A DNA stretch of 64,000 nucleotides, from the NCBI GenBank assembly GCA_907163345.1, contig CAJQUN010000059.1, positions 3,220,189 through 3,284,188 on the forward strand, given 5' to 3'. A program made the translations under genes and the position numbers. This document shows positions 48,432 through 60,730 of this stretch, piece by piece. Position 1 is the first letter of the stretch. Every line of letters begins with the position of its first letter. Under the pieces are notes generated by a model. That model was not told the origin of the DNA, ran no database searches, and saw only the letters and a program-made list of their open reading frames with translations. This stretch comes from Haberlea rhodopensis (Eukaryota > Streptophyta > Magnoliopsida > Lamiales > Gesneriaceae).

Positions 48432-49099
48432 TGTCAGTTTAGAGAAAAGTTAAATAACTTGCATTTTTAACAATAAATATATGGTTGTAACATCACGTTC
48501 TTCAACACTAATTGGATAATTGCCAAAATATAAATTTATATAATTTAATTTAATTTTTTATGGCAAAAAAAAAAAAACATATTGCAATATGGAGAGGATA
48601 AAAGTTGTGATCACGTGGGTGAGGAAGACCCCGCGTTTTGCTGAAAGGCTCAATACAAGTCACACTCCACTCCAAAGGGTTGCACCACGTGACTTTACTT
48701 CCTTTACTTACCTACATTAAATAAATAATATAACAGTTTCTATTATCATATAACTAATATTTGTTTGTTTTTTGTTAAAGAAAAAATATATCACGACTTT
48801 AAGGTATATCTTCGGGATAGCATAAGCGATACATAACTCGATTTTTATAAATAAAAAAAATAGAATTATTGTTTGATGTTGTCTAATAACGTTTTCCTTA
48901 AAGACAAAATCAAAGAAACATTAAATAATTTACCTTGTATTTTTATAGTGTTATATATTTACATAAAAAGTTATGAAAATTTCAAATGTGATTTTATGAA
49001 TAGGTCTCTCGTTCCCATCTCCTCAAAGGCGAGAGCCCGTCAGCAATCGCTATCTCGGATGTGCTATCAAAAGCTCTCGAGAAGGTCAAAATAAGGAAG
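48432..49099. other. Intergenic, no gene seen
   Basis: AT-rich, apart from a small GC-richer region at 48600-48700 with no assignable content. Confidence 0.4.
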
Positions 49100-49212
49100 C
49101 ACGCATATTGGGATGATCTTACTGCTTAGATGCTTTTAGCAACTATCTGCTCTGCACTTATCTGATTACCTAGTGGTTTACCACGAGCACGATAGCCGGT
49201 CCAATGGATCCC
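49100..49212 (-). pseudogene. Plastid-derived 23S rRNA fragment
   Basis: The plus strand reads 'tgcttagatgcttttagcaa', then 'tctgctctgcactta', then 'gtttaccacgagcacgatag', which follows the complement of the 3' part of plastid 23S rRNA in order and spacing, with many C/T and G/A differences. So it is an old, transition-decayed organelle insertion on the minus strand. A mitochondrial origin is less likely because of the 'accgtgggcacgataac'-like core. Confidence 0.5.
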
Positions 49213-49619
49213 GATATTCACATGAGACAAGATATATTTTAATGCCCTTTTTAACAATAAACAGGAAGATCAATAATGGGGATCCATGATCTAACCATGG
49301 TATTTGTATTCTAAAATTTGTTGTTAATATATAAACGTTTTTTTAGGGGGAGGGCTAAATAAAGTTTTAGTGTTAAACGCGACTCGAAATCGATTCTGTT
49401 CAAGGTGGCAAAAATTTTTATCCATCCAAACAAAATATAGAGCTCATATAAACGGTTTCAACTGTTGTTAAGTAAGCTTTCATATGTACCTTCTCTTATC
49501 CCCACGTGACATGCTAATCTAACTCAATACATTAACACATGTAATCACATTTTATTTTTATCTATTTGCCTACAAAATAATTTATAGAACATATTGCTTA
49601 TTTTTTCTTTTCAAAATAT

Positions 49620-49715
49620 TTTTAGCGGAGGGGGGAGAGGGGAGACTCGAACCCGAAACCTTTTATATTATGAAATAGATGACAACCACTAGACATATTC
49701 CTTGTTGTCGATATA
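49620..49715 (-). mobile_element. tRNA-derived SINE
   Basis: The minus strand reads 'gtctagtggttgtcatct' and 'tttcgggttcgagtctcccc', A- and B-box-like, followed by a CT-rich tail. Same family as 24885-24995. Confidence 0.55.
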
Positions 49716-51239
49716 ACATACTACTTAGAGTTGAAGTGTGATTAGTTGTTTTATTTTTAAATATAATTTTAATTAACTTAAGCCAGCTAACATAATAAAT
49801 TTAAACTAAATATACAGATTTTCAAATTCTTAATAACACAGAAATTTTTCAGCAGTTGACTCCATAATAGCTGATATATAGAAGATGTTAATGACGTTTA
49901 CATCAACTCACATAAGCTTGGTTCGTCGTATAGGGAAATATGCCTTAGTTTCATCAGTAGGCATTTCAAAATTTACTAGTATTTATTCATAATATTGTAT
50001 TGACTGATATTCCGGTTTGATTTTTATATATAGTGTTTTTTTTTTAAATAATCCCAAAAATTATTCCAAAAAACCTAAACATACTACAATGTTTGTCGTA
50101 TAGTAGAGAAGACGTGAAAAGAATGGGAAATTTAGGAGTCAATTTGAAAATTTTAATAATTTATTTTATTAAAAAACTTATTAAACTACGATTTTTAATA
50201 TCAAAACAAAAAAAACGGGTGTATTGACATTAAAAAATACTTAATAAAAACACCATCCAATCAATACGTTTTAATTATGTTAGATGTTTAATCTGTTTTA
50301 AGCATCTTCTAAACCTACTTTTTGGAAGTCCGATGACGGATTTTGGGTTGTTTGAGGCCGTTTTTACAAAACATCTCCATTACATTTTTTGTTTTGTTTT
50401 TTTTATAAAACACGCGACATATCTCAAGATGCTATCCCAATGACATATCCTTAAGACTTAAAGAGCGACAACAACAAAAAAACATGAATTATGCTTCTTC
50501 ACACTATCTCTAATTTGGTTAGGTTGATGCTAATGCTCATGTGTATCTTCACCACTTTTTTCTCATATATCTATACTATAATATAATACAAGAGTATCCT
50601 AGAGTAACTTTTTTGTAAAATATTTTCATAATTTCAATATTAACCCTCATGTTATGTTATGCCAAGAATACTCTCACATTACAAAAACAAAATCTATCAA
50701 TCTAAAATTAAAAACACAAGCTTCCTCGATATCTTAAAAATATAAATAAATCAAAAATCAAAAAACTATTATATTTATAATTCGAATAAATAAAAGATAA
50801 AAAATTATTAAAAAATAAAGTAATTTTTATAAATATTTGTTGTAATAAAAATATATTAGATAAAAATGACCGATTATATATATACACATATATGTAAAGG
50901 TCGCTAGTAAATATAATAACTAAATACATCTAACATTTCGTGACATCAATTATAATGAAATATACAATCATACTATTATTCACACCAGACACATAGAAAT
51001 TCTAAATCTTTCCAATTTCCTTGCCTCTATTTTATTTCTTTAGAAAAATAATAATTAAATAAAAATGACAAAATACATTAAAAGACAACATATACATGCA
51101 TATATATATATATTTGTAGTTTTTATTAAAAATCTTTAGTGCAGTATTTCATTACTGGCTCGGATTCCCACAAGATTTAGCTTAGTATTAATCGGGATCA
51201 CAAAATATAAATAAAGTAACCACAAACGCCGTTTCCACC
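49716..51239. other. Intergenic, no gene seen
   Basis: AT-rich upstream region of the bHLH gene. The region after ~51000 may hold its promoter, but no clear TATA element stands out. Confidence 0.45.
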
Positions 51240-51992
51240 TAACGGCAACAAAACCAACCCTCTTCTTCTCCAAAACTCTGTTCAACTTTCTCTGTATATG
51301 TAAACAAGAAAAATTTTTCTGGCCATCTTCACAAGGAAGAAGTTTAATGAGAGATTTCGCTCTTTATCTATCCTTCAATCAAACACAATTCTCTTCTTCT
51401 CTTTTCTGGTTGTTTGGGAATTGTGTGGTTGCGAACCGGGCCTACCAGCAATCTTAGAAAGTTCCTGTTTTTGGATCGATTTCGTGTTGCATTTCTGGAA
51501 TTTTGAAGAATCTGCAGCTGAATTATGCATTATTCACGTTAAAATTGTGATTCAGGGTACGTATCTTTTTGTCTCCAGCTTTTCCTTTTCTCAATCTTTC
51601 TTCTTCTTTTTTCCTTCTTTTCCTTTCTTCTATCTTTTGTTCGTGGCTCAATGACTAAAGTGATGAGTTTTATCGTTTTATCAAGTGTTTTCAGTTGAAT
51701 TATGAGAATTTCAGCTGAGTTTTTAACTGCAGATTTGGTGCAGCAGTGGGGAAGAAAAGAAGTGATGAACTGAATCGTCGGATGTGAGATTTTAGCTGAA
51801 TTTTTGCGGCGATTATCCACAGGAAATTTTCGCCGTGAATGCTCATACCATCTCCCCTGCGTGAACGGATCTGATTTAATTTCACAGCTTTAGGTTTGAA
51901 TTCTAAATCCAGGTGGAAAGAATTTCGAATTTATTTCCTTTTATCTGGTTGAGATATTCTCCACAATTTAGCTGAATTTTGGCTCACTGCAC
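51240..51992 (+). promoter_or_regulatory. 5' leader region of the BIM1-like gene
   Basis: CT-rich, transcribed-looking sequence upstream of the ATG. A possible leader intron starts at 'ttcagggtacgtatc' near 51555 and ends at 'acaatttag' near 51971. The open frame at 51421-51654 is upstream of the real start and has no domain. Confidence 0.4.
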
Positions 51993-54900
51993 ATGGAATT
52001 GCCTCGACCCAGAGCTTTCGAAGCCGAAGGTAAACCAAACATGTCTCCACAAAAAAAACTTCAGGTTTTAATTTGAATACAATATATTATATATGTATAT
52101 ATATTTTTATTTTGTTCATGTTATTATTATGGATTTGTATAGCTGATTGAAAAGTGAACTGTGTTGTATAAACAGGTAGAAAGGCAACCCATGATTTTCT
52201 TTCACTGTACTCATCGTCTTCCCCGATCCAACAAGATCCAACACCTCAACATGGTAAAAATATTTGATTTCCTTTCACTCATGCAGAAATCCCATCTGAA
52301 TTTCTCTTTCAAAATTCATTCCAACAGAAAAGTCGCTGTATTTCTTGGAAGTCGTGAAAACTATTGTTGATCTTCGAACCAACAAATGTTCTTTCTTTAT
52401 CAACTATTTCTAGTTTTTGTATTTTAATTATTATGTTTCGCGGTGTAAGGAAAAAAAAATAAAGAAAGAAAGAAAACCTGAATCGCAGATTACAAATTGC
52501 TAGTTTGGGGGACTGGTAAATATGCATGATTGTGGTTGTGGGTGGGGAAGGGGAAATATGTGATGGGAACCCACGAGTGCCGTAGTTAATGTAACCGTGA
52601 CCCCATTGGCGTACGTTAGATCTGGGCTCCTTTGTGTTCATGCGTGGGCCATTGCTGTCATAGGCTCATTTCAAATCCAAAAAGGGTGAGGTTAGAACTT
52701 AGCTGCTCCGCTCCATTTGGGCATTTTAGACAATTTTTTTTGGTCTCTTCTTTCTTGGGATCAATCCTGTTAGAATGATTGAAATTCGTGGTATTTCATC
52801 GGTAGAATCGAACTCCTGTGTTTTTCGAAATAGGCAGTTTGTACCCTGTGTTTTCGAAATAGACAGTTTACCCTCGTGGTATGTGAAAATCGGTAACCCA
52901 TGTAGTTTGTGAATATATGAAAAATACCTCCTCCAAACCACATGGGGGTAAACTGCATATTTTGTAAATCATATCTAGTAAACTGCCTATTTTGAAAACA
53001 AGGGCGTAACTGCTTATTTACAAACTATATGAGGCTATTAGAATGCCTATTAAGGATATCACAAGGGTAAAATATTTATTACAAACTACAAGGTAAGATG
53101 CATATATTCGTGTGCAACATGTGTTAAATTGTCACTAGCTCGAAATTTATATTAAAAGTCAGTATAAAATGTACGGGGCAACTGATCGCGTTTCGTCTTG
53201 ACTGATTAGATCATGCTGCAAGAACACATCAACTTCAGTAAATATTGCTAGGTAGGAAAATGGGATTCATCTGGATTTATAGATTTCTCCATTTGTTAAA
53301 CACAAATTCTGATGACTAATCAAATTGACACGGGTTTAAAAAATTTCTAAGTTTTTTTCATTCAAGAACACTTTTTGACTCGATCCTATTATCATTTTAA
53401 CCACCATCACTGTAATTGTAAATGGCAGGTTGCCACCTTGAAACACATGACTTTTTACAACCACTGGAACGAGTCGGGAAGAATGGGACGGAGGAGGAAA
53501 TCAAAGTTGAAATGCGTGCTGCTGATAAGCTTCCATCGGCAGCAGAGGAGCATCCTCTTCCTGGTGGTATTGGCACATACAGTATCTCTTATTTTAACCA
53601 AAGAGGCTTAAATCCAGAAGGAGAAGGGAGTTTGCTTACCATGCAGGCAAGCAGTGCCGCAAGAAATGATGAAAACTCAAACAGCAGTTCTCACACAGGG
53701 AGTGGTTTCACGCTGTGGATGAGTCTGCAGTTCAAAAGGGAAAGACAGGGAAGGAGAATTTTTCTGCACAAAGACATGTTGTGCAAGGTGACCATTTACA
53801 TTTTGAAAATGGGAATGTATTTTAGAAAGCTTATTTCATGCATGCAAATATGGTATTAAAGAACCTTTCTTTAGCCATAGGCAGTCCAAGGTAGACATCA
53901 TCGTCTTTTTTTGAAAAAAATTCCAATTTTAACTTGGCATTGTATTTTTGTGACCCTCTAAACATTATGAAAAAGGTTGATTAAAAATTTTGCTGCCTTA
54001 ACCTTGGATGCTAGCTCCGCCCTCGCGCGGTACCTACTCTTGGAATTTTCCTAGCAATCAAAATGTTGTATACAATGCTTGGCTTGAGGTATCAACATTA
54101 CCATTTCAGTTTTGGGTTGAGATCTTTCCTTTTACAATCAAGCATAGAACCTCCCAAGAAGTGGTGCAGCTATGTGATAAAGAACGGCCATTTATATCTG
54201 CCAGATAGCTGCAATTTCATTTTCAAAGTTTCGCTGATCTCGACATTGATATGTTGCGATATATCTCGACTGTAGGATGCATTAGAGAATTTTCTCTAAT
54301 AATAGCAATAGACTTCTCATGTCTTACGCTTGAAGGTTAAAATATTTTAGCACTTGGCCTAAGCGAATGTCAGGAAATTGCTTCTTTTATCTCTTTGTAG
54401 TGCTCATCATAATGAATTTTCAAGCTTGAACCTTCATGGCCTCCATCTCAAAATTGATTTTTGTTTGGCAGAAGCAGGCATGAATATGGTGGGAGGACAG
54501 TGGACCCCAGCTTTGGAAAGGCCATCACAATCATCTTCTAGCAATAAGCATAACACCGCAACCTTAGGCTCTTTCTCATCCTCTCAGTCAGTAATTTTTG
54601 TTCATCCATTTTCCATCAATTGTAAATGTTTTAGTATATCAAGAAAATATGTTTTTATTTACTTTCCATCTTTTTAAAGTCCACCATGAACTATACTGTT
54701 ATTTTATAGGCCAGCATCCTCCCAGAAGAACCACAGTTTCATGAGTATGATAAAATCAGCTGAGAATGATCAAGAGGAGCGTGAAGATGACGATGACAGA
54801 GAGTTCAGTATGAGAAAGCGCCTTCATCTCAACCAAAATGTCTCTTTTTATTGTGTATATGGTCGCGGACTCCCAATTCCTTGTGTTTGCATTTTGTATG

Positions 54901-56433
54901 ATGATTAGATAAAATTTGGCAGGTAATTTGTCAGTGAAAACTGAAGCAATGACAATAGATCAGAAGCCTAACACACCACGTTCAAAACACTCGGCAACTG
55001 AGCAACGCAGGAGAAGCAAGATTAATGACAGGCATGTCTACCTGCCCTCACACATCAAATATAAGCTAGTTTGCAGTCGAGTTTGTATTCATATTTCTAA
55101 CTCTAGTTTCTATGATAATCTTTCTATGTAATTCAGATTTCAAAATCTGAGGGAGATCGTTCCTAACAGTGACCAGAAGAGAGACAAGGCATCGTTCCTA
55201 TTAGACGTAGGTGGAGATCATGAAATAAATTTTCTTCTAAAATCAAATATATATGATTCTTGACTTTGAAAATGAAGTTCAGAACATATTTACAGGTTAT
55301 TGAGTACATTCAGATCTTGCAAGAAAAAGTAAACAAATATGAGAGTTCATACAGTGTCTTGAACCACGAACCATCCAAGATCATCCAAAGAGTAAGGTTA
55401 TGTTATTATTTTGTTTTTTTCTTCTTCTATACAAAATTTTCTGCAAATCCGGATGATGAATATAATCATGCTTAAGGTATGTAGCATTTGCAGTCAAAAT
55501 GATTCACATTGCTTATAGCTGGAATGCGTAATACGCTTTTTCGATGCTCTTATCATTTGCAACCAAACTTAATTAGTTACTAATTTCGTTTTACTCATAA
55601 ACAGAGGAACTGCCATATGAGTGAAGGTGTTATCGATCATTCACAATGGGCGAACACTAGTTCAGGTCCAGCATCAGCATTAGCTGCGAGGTTTGATGAG
55701 AAAAAAATTCGAGTCTCCCCTTTTATTCCAATCAACGAACAAAATTTAGTTGAATCGGACACAAGCACTGCTACAACATTCAAAGAAAAGGGTCAGCAAC
55801 CTGAACTAGCTTCTAAGGCAGCACCAGTGCATCCACTAATGCAGCCAAGCATCTTCGATTTAGGCAGAACTAGCGCTGTAGCTTCCCCATTCTCACCGCA
55901 ACAAGCATCGGATATGAATAAAACCACATCATGGCTCCCATCTCATGTTCTTCAGAACAGATCATGTACAGATTACTGTACCAGAGATAAGCTCAAAGAC
56001 CAGAAGTGGCCATTGAAAGTGGTACTATTAGCATCTCAAGTGCCTATTCACAGAGGTGAGACTCTTGGTTCTGATACTGTGGCTTTCTATGATTTGGTGA
56101 TTAGTTCATTGAGTTTGTTGTATCGAACAGGCTGTTGAGTACACTTACGCTAGCGTTACAAGAATCGGGAATCGATCTATCTCAGGCCAGCATCTCGGTG
56201 CATATTGATCTGGGAAAAGAGATCTAATGGTGCTAATTCTTCCTCATCCACTGCCAAGGTTAGGTGCTTGGGCACCTATAGCAACAACTACTATCTTATC
56301 CTACTTCTTTTACTCTCTTTTCAAACCATGAACTTCGGAATTCTTGCACTTTTTGCAGCAGGATGACGTTCCCCGAGAGGCAAGTATGGGGGATGAATAT
56401 GGCCAAGCTCTAAAGAGACTTAAAACTATCTGA
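51993..56433 (+). CDS. BIM1: BIM1-like bHLH transcription factor (BES1-interacting)
   Basis: Nuclear bHLH factor; BIM proteins bind BES1 and E-boxes in brassinosteroid signalling. Eleven exons: 51993-52029, 52176-52253, 53429-53787, 54472-54586, 54710-54839, 54923-55031, 55137-55206, 55296-55391, 55605-56055, 56131-56258, 56359-56433. Seen: N-terminal MELPRPRAFEAEG then RKATHDFLSLY; HLETHDFLQPLERVG; LPGGIGTYSIS; basic region KHSATEQRRRSKIND with the H-E-R E-box triad; helices FQNLREIVPNSDQKRDKASF and VIEYIQILQEKVNKYE; C-terminal LSQASISVHIDLGK and QALKRLK. All fit BIM1. Odd: one-base shifts relative to the expected frame near 53717, 54820, 56018 and 56212, and a GC-AG intron after 55031. Either assembly indels or recent decay. 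Intron 2 holds the 153-bp block and a dispersed repeat. Confidence 0.85.
52538..52690 (-). repeat. 153-bp block shared with the endogenous virus
   Basis: Reverse complement of 16296-16448 with a single difference (52626, C/T in the viral sense). Lies in intron 2 of the BIM1-like gene. Similarity ends sharply on both sides. Less AT-rich than the rest of the intron. Confidence 0.9.
52780..53095. repeat. Short-phrase dispersed repeat in intron 2
   Basis: Recurrent phrases 'gaaataggcagtttgtaccc', 'ggggtaaactgcatatttt' and 'gtaaactgcctattttgaaa' match the repeat at about 7565-7815 and recur within the stretch in both directions. Confidence 0.55.
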
Positions 56434-57048
56434 TCTGAACTGAATCCTAATGTAAGTGTAACAGTACGGTGATATTCTTTTTTATTTTCATTTATTTCCT
56501 TTTTTCATCTTAACAGAGAACCTCCCAACTGATATAAGGAGCTGGTGTACATGTATTTTTGTGATTCTATATTTTTTTTTCCCAGGAGTCTTGGGGATGC
56601 ACAGATTCTCCAATCACAGAATTCATCATTATATATTTATTATTATTATTATCTATTTTGTAACATTGACCAACCCAACTTTCTGTTTCAATTTCCAACT
56701 ATGAAGTTCCCTAGATTTATTTACTAAGCCCTTCTTTCAGCATTATAAATGCATATTAAGTTATACATATTCAATGAACTACTGTTGTGATTAGTCATTT
56801 ATGTATTTATTAAAGAGGCCCTCTCTGATGACATTATCAACTATCCATATGAAACATTCTCATGTAAATATTCCACATGGATGTGGAATTGTGGATGCTC
56901 CTCCTCCTTTTTGATTAGGCATTTTGCCTTCTCTCTATCGGTGAGTGCTAAAGCCCTTGCGGCGTCTGCTCATAATTGGAGATAAAAGCCTTTCGATGAT
57001 ATTAATCTGCATATCCGAATGTTAGGCAGTGCCTCTGGGCCAACAACA
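56434..57048. other. 3' flank of the BIM1-like gene
   Basis: 3' untranslated and intergenic DNA. A TTA microsatellite lies near 56636. No other feature. Confidence 0.45.
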
Positions 57049-57147
57049 TTAGGGATGGCAACGGTCGGGTTTGGGACGGGTTTGGCCAATACCAGGCCCA
57101 CCCCCCGGCTCAAGAAAAAAAAATCAGGACCCGCCCCGCCAGGACCC
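57049..57147 (+). mobile_element. hAT element left end, cut by the assembly gap
   Basis: Begins TAGGGATGGCAACGG and continues with 'ggtttgggacgggtttggcc' and 'gacccgccccgcc' words, as in the complete element at 39330-39935. The rest is lost in the N run. Confidence 0.65.
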
Positions 57148-57647
57148 NNNNNNNNNNNNNNNNNNNNNNNNNNNNNNNNNNNNNNNNNNNNNNNNNNNNN
57201 NNNNNNNNNNNNNNNNNNNNNNNNNNNNNNNNNNNNNNNNNNNNNNNNNNNNNNNNNNNNNNNNNNNNNNNNNNNNNNNNNNNNNNNNNNNNNNNNNNNN
57301 NNNNNNNNNNNNNNNNNNNNNNNNNNNNNNNNNNNNNNNNNNNNNNNNNNNNNNNNNNNNNNNNNNNNNNNNNNNNNNNNNNNNNNNNNNNNNNNNNNNN
57401 NNNNNNNNNNNNNNNNNNNNNNNNNNNNNNNNNNNNNNNNNNNNNNNNNNNNNNNNNNNNNNNNNNNNNNNNNNNNNNNNNNNNNNNNNNNNNNNNNNNN
57501 NNNNNNNNNNNNNNNNNNNNNNNNNNNNNNNNNNNNNNNNNNNNNNNNNNNNNNNNNNNNNNNNNNNNNNNNNNNNNNNNNNNNNNNNNNNNNNNNNNNN
57601 NNNNNNNNNNNNNNNNNNNNNNNNNNNNNNNNNNNNNNNNNNNNNNN
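57148..57647. other. Assembly gap (500 N)
   Basis: Exactly 500 consecutive N. The round number suggests a gap of estimated or arbitrary size. Open frames that cross it are artefacts. Confidence 0.98.
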
Positions 57648-57779
57648 TGTTCACATGGTCCCCCTATAATACCCCACATTTTCTTCATTTGTTTTTACTT
57701 TACTGCATTTTTGCTTCCGAGCCTGCACCAGACGGTCGAACAAACTTTCTCACCTGTTCCCTTCTTTCTATCACTTAAT

Positions 57780-59816
57780 ATGGTTTCTTCCTCAGCTGAT
57801 TCTTCATTGCAAGCTATAGATAGGTTTACGAAGGAGATGCTCTTAGGCCCCTCTCCTCAAGCCTCTTCCTCTTTTCGATTTGACAAGACCCTAAGCTCTT
57901 CTGCTTCCGGCTGCTCATAAACAAGAGCAGAACGTGCTACGGAGCGAGATTTAGTTAAAGCCAAGGTTCCTTGTTTCGAGATCTTCGAGTCTGAGGTTAA
58001 ATTGCCTCAGCACTCATCAATATCCGAACTAAATGGGGGATTTCTGAGTGGGGACTTCTATTATTGCTCCCCCTTCTGGATCTCGTCCCCACTTACCCCC
58101 TAAGGGGTATTTTCCTTTCTATAGACCACTCCGAGGAGGCTCCGTTTTCCCGTCCCTTCTTTCTTTATTGAAGTGGCCTCCTACTTCTGCGTTTCCCTTA
58201 GTCAATTATTTCCCAATAGCTATAGGTTATTAGCAGGCTTCTTCATAGTTCTTTCTTATTCTGGGTTTTACCCCTACTCCCGAGCTTTTTTCATTGTTTC
58301 TTCCAACTGAACAAGAAAGAGATCGGGCTTTTTTACTTTTCCTCAAGGACAGGGGTTGGCTTCCTCAAAAAATACCCCTCGTCTAGTAAAAAATTGGAAA
58401 AACTCTTACTTCTTTGCTCGTCCCCTCCAACCTTGGGATTGCCCTATGGAGTGGAGGGAAAATCTCCCGAGGGGGAAATCGATCAAGGGTCACCTTGAGG
58501 AGGAACCGTATTTGTCGGTTCGTCGTGCACTTGGCGATCAGTTGTTTTAATTTGATGGAGCTGATTGACGACGGACTGCTATACTTGTTCCAATTGAGCC
58601 CCAAGGGTGTATCCTTGAACATGCCCCTCGGTGAGTGTTTTCCAAGTAATCTTTTACGTTTAACCTTTAACTTATCATGTTCGGACTAATATTTCTCTGC
58701 TCTTTTCAGAAACAAAAATGATGAAGGCAATGATAGCCGAGAAGCTAAGGGAGAAGAGCCAAAAAGGCCAAACTTCTAAGGCTGCTGCTGCTACTCCTGC
58801 ACCTCCCCCTTCTATTGAGATTTTGACTCCTTCTGAGGAGAAGGCTTCACCTGAGAAGACTCATGCTCTTCATCGCAAGAGAAAAACTACTCCCGAAGGT
58901 CCAAGTTCTTCGCCCCAAGCACCTCCTACTAAGAAAACTTCTTCTTCCCTCATCCCTTCCGAACCTCGAGCCTCCTCTCAACCCGCTCTCGGTGTCTCCC
59001 GGCCTTCCTCGAGATACCATATCCCCTCGTGGAATTACTCCCCCACTGTTCCAATATTGAAAAACCCGATCCCAAAGCCTCCCATTCCATATTGTGCTAT
59101 ACCCCCAACCCTGCTGATCGAAAATACCTCGGGGAGCTGGCTTTCAGCAACTTGGTGAATGATTTCTCCTCCTCCTTTACTCAGGTAAATGTTTATACCC
59201 ATTAATTTGCTCCGTTTGTCTTTTTTCAATACCTTCATTTGTTTTTTTTTTAAAAAACTTTATATATGATCTGATGCAGGCCCACATGATGGCGGGTGAA
59301 CTTCTCACTCGCTTTCATTCAGTTCGATTGGCTGATGGGCAAAATCAGAAGTGTATCCGACAGTTAGAGGGTATGGGTGAGGAGTTGAAGAAAACAGTGA
59401 GCCTTTTGGAGGAGCGGCACTCGGCCCTGGTATCAGCTCGGGACAAGGTGGAGCAGGTCCTGGCAGAGGAGCGGACAAAGTTTGCTGCTCTGGAAGATGC
59501 TAACTCTACTTTGTCAGAGCAGTATAAAGCCCTGGCTGAGCAACATCAAGCTGTCTCCGAGCAGTTGGCTCAAGAGAAATCTTCCACAGCTGCTCGTGTG
59601 GAAGAACTATGGCTCTCGAAGAAAGCTGAGTTTTTGAAGTCTCCAGAGTATAGCAGCATGGTGGCTGACCGTGCTTATAAGTTCTTTGATCATGGTTTTG
59701 AAGCATGCGTCGGCCAATTTAGATCTCAAGGCTATCCTCCCGAAGAGGCTTCAAAGGACTTCCTTGACGTCAATGCTGCTCTGGAGAGCCTCCCTGAGGA
59801 GCTATTTCAGCCGTAG
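57780..59816 (+). pseudogene. Antisense additional ORF of the Tat-type element
   Basis: Three exon-like parts. Part 1 (from ATG 57780) carries, across frame breaks, text like PLVNYFPIAIGY/LLAGFF and VKNWKNSYFFARP..WDCPMEW, a gag-like or 'putative plant transposon' domain found in such ORFs. After a GTGAGT donor at ~58632, part 2 (58709-59185) is Pro/Ser/Lys-rich. After an intron ending CTGATGCAG (59279), part 3 (59280-59816) is a long coiled coil (LKKTVSLLEERHSALVSARD) ending in GFEACVGQFRSQGYPPEE and a stop. Function unknown. Stops in part 1 (from 57918) and a shift in part 2 show decay. Confidence 0.6.
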
Positions 59817-59890
59817 GGTAGAGCTTTTATCGTTTACTGTACTTCTTTCTTTTTTTATTAATGAAATCATTTGCTTGTATCTTGGAACAA

Positions 59891-60730
59891 ACTCGCTACC
59901 CCGCAAACACTTAGGCAATTTTAGGTTTAAAACGTGGACCAAACATCCCGATCCCACGAGTAAACAACTAAAATTCCGAACAGCTCGCTACCCCGAGCAC
60001 AAACACTTAGGCAATTTTAGGTTTAAAACGTGGACCAAACATCCCGATCCCACGAGTAAACAACTAAAATTCCGAACAGCTCGCTACCCCGAGCACAAAC
60101 ACTTAGGCAATTTTAGGTTTAAAACGTGGACCAAACATCCCGTCCCACGAGTAAACAACTAAAATTCCGAACAGCTCGCTACCCCGAGCACAAACACTTA
60201 GGCAATTTTAGGTTTAAAACGTGGACCAAACATCCCGATCCCACGAGTAAACAACTAAAATTCCGAACAGCTCGCTACCCCGAGCACAAACACTTAGGCA
60301 ATTGTAGGTTTAAAACATGGACCAAACATCCCGATCCCACGAGTAAACAACTAAAATTCCGAACAGCGCGCTACCCCGAGCACAAACACTTAGGCAATTT
60401 TAGGTTTAAAACGTGGACCAAACATCCCGATCCCACGAGTAAACAACTAAAATTCCGAACAGCTCGCTACCCCGAGCACAAACACTTAGGCAATTTTAGG
60501 TTTAAAACGTGGACCAAACATCCCGATCCCACGAGTAAACAACTAAAATTCCGAACAGCTCGCTACCCCGAGCACAAACACTTAGGCAATTTTAGGTTTA
60601 AAACGTGGACCAAACATCCCGATCCCACGAGTAAACAACTAAAATTCCGAACAGCTCGCTACCCCGAGCACAAACACTTAGGCAATTTTAGGTTTAAAAC
60701 GTGGACCAAACATCCCGATCCCACGAGTAA
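59891..60730. repeat. 96-bp tandem repeat array
   Basis: About nine head-to-tail copies of a 96-bp unit: 'ctcgctaccccgagcacaaa', 'cacttaggcaattttaggtt', then 'gtggaccaaacatcccgatc' and 'ccacgagtaaacaactaaaa'. Copies are almost identical; the first lacks a few bases. As 96 is divisible by three, it produces long false open frames. It lies in the 3' region of the Tat-type element. Confidence 0.92.

Noticed and set aside
51421..51654. Possible small protein upstream of the bHLH gene
   Set aside because: Lies in the CT-rich leader, runs across a likely leader intron and shows no domain.
57019..57778. Long open frames across 57.0-57.8 kb on both strands
   Set aside because: They consist almost wholly of unknown residues from the 500-N gap.
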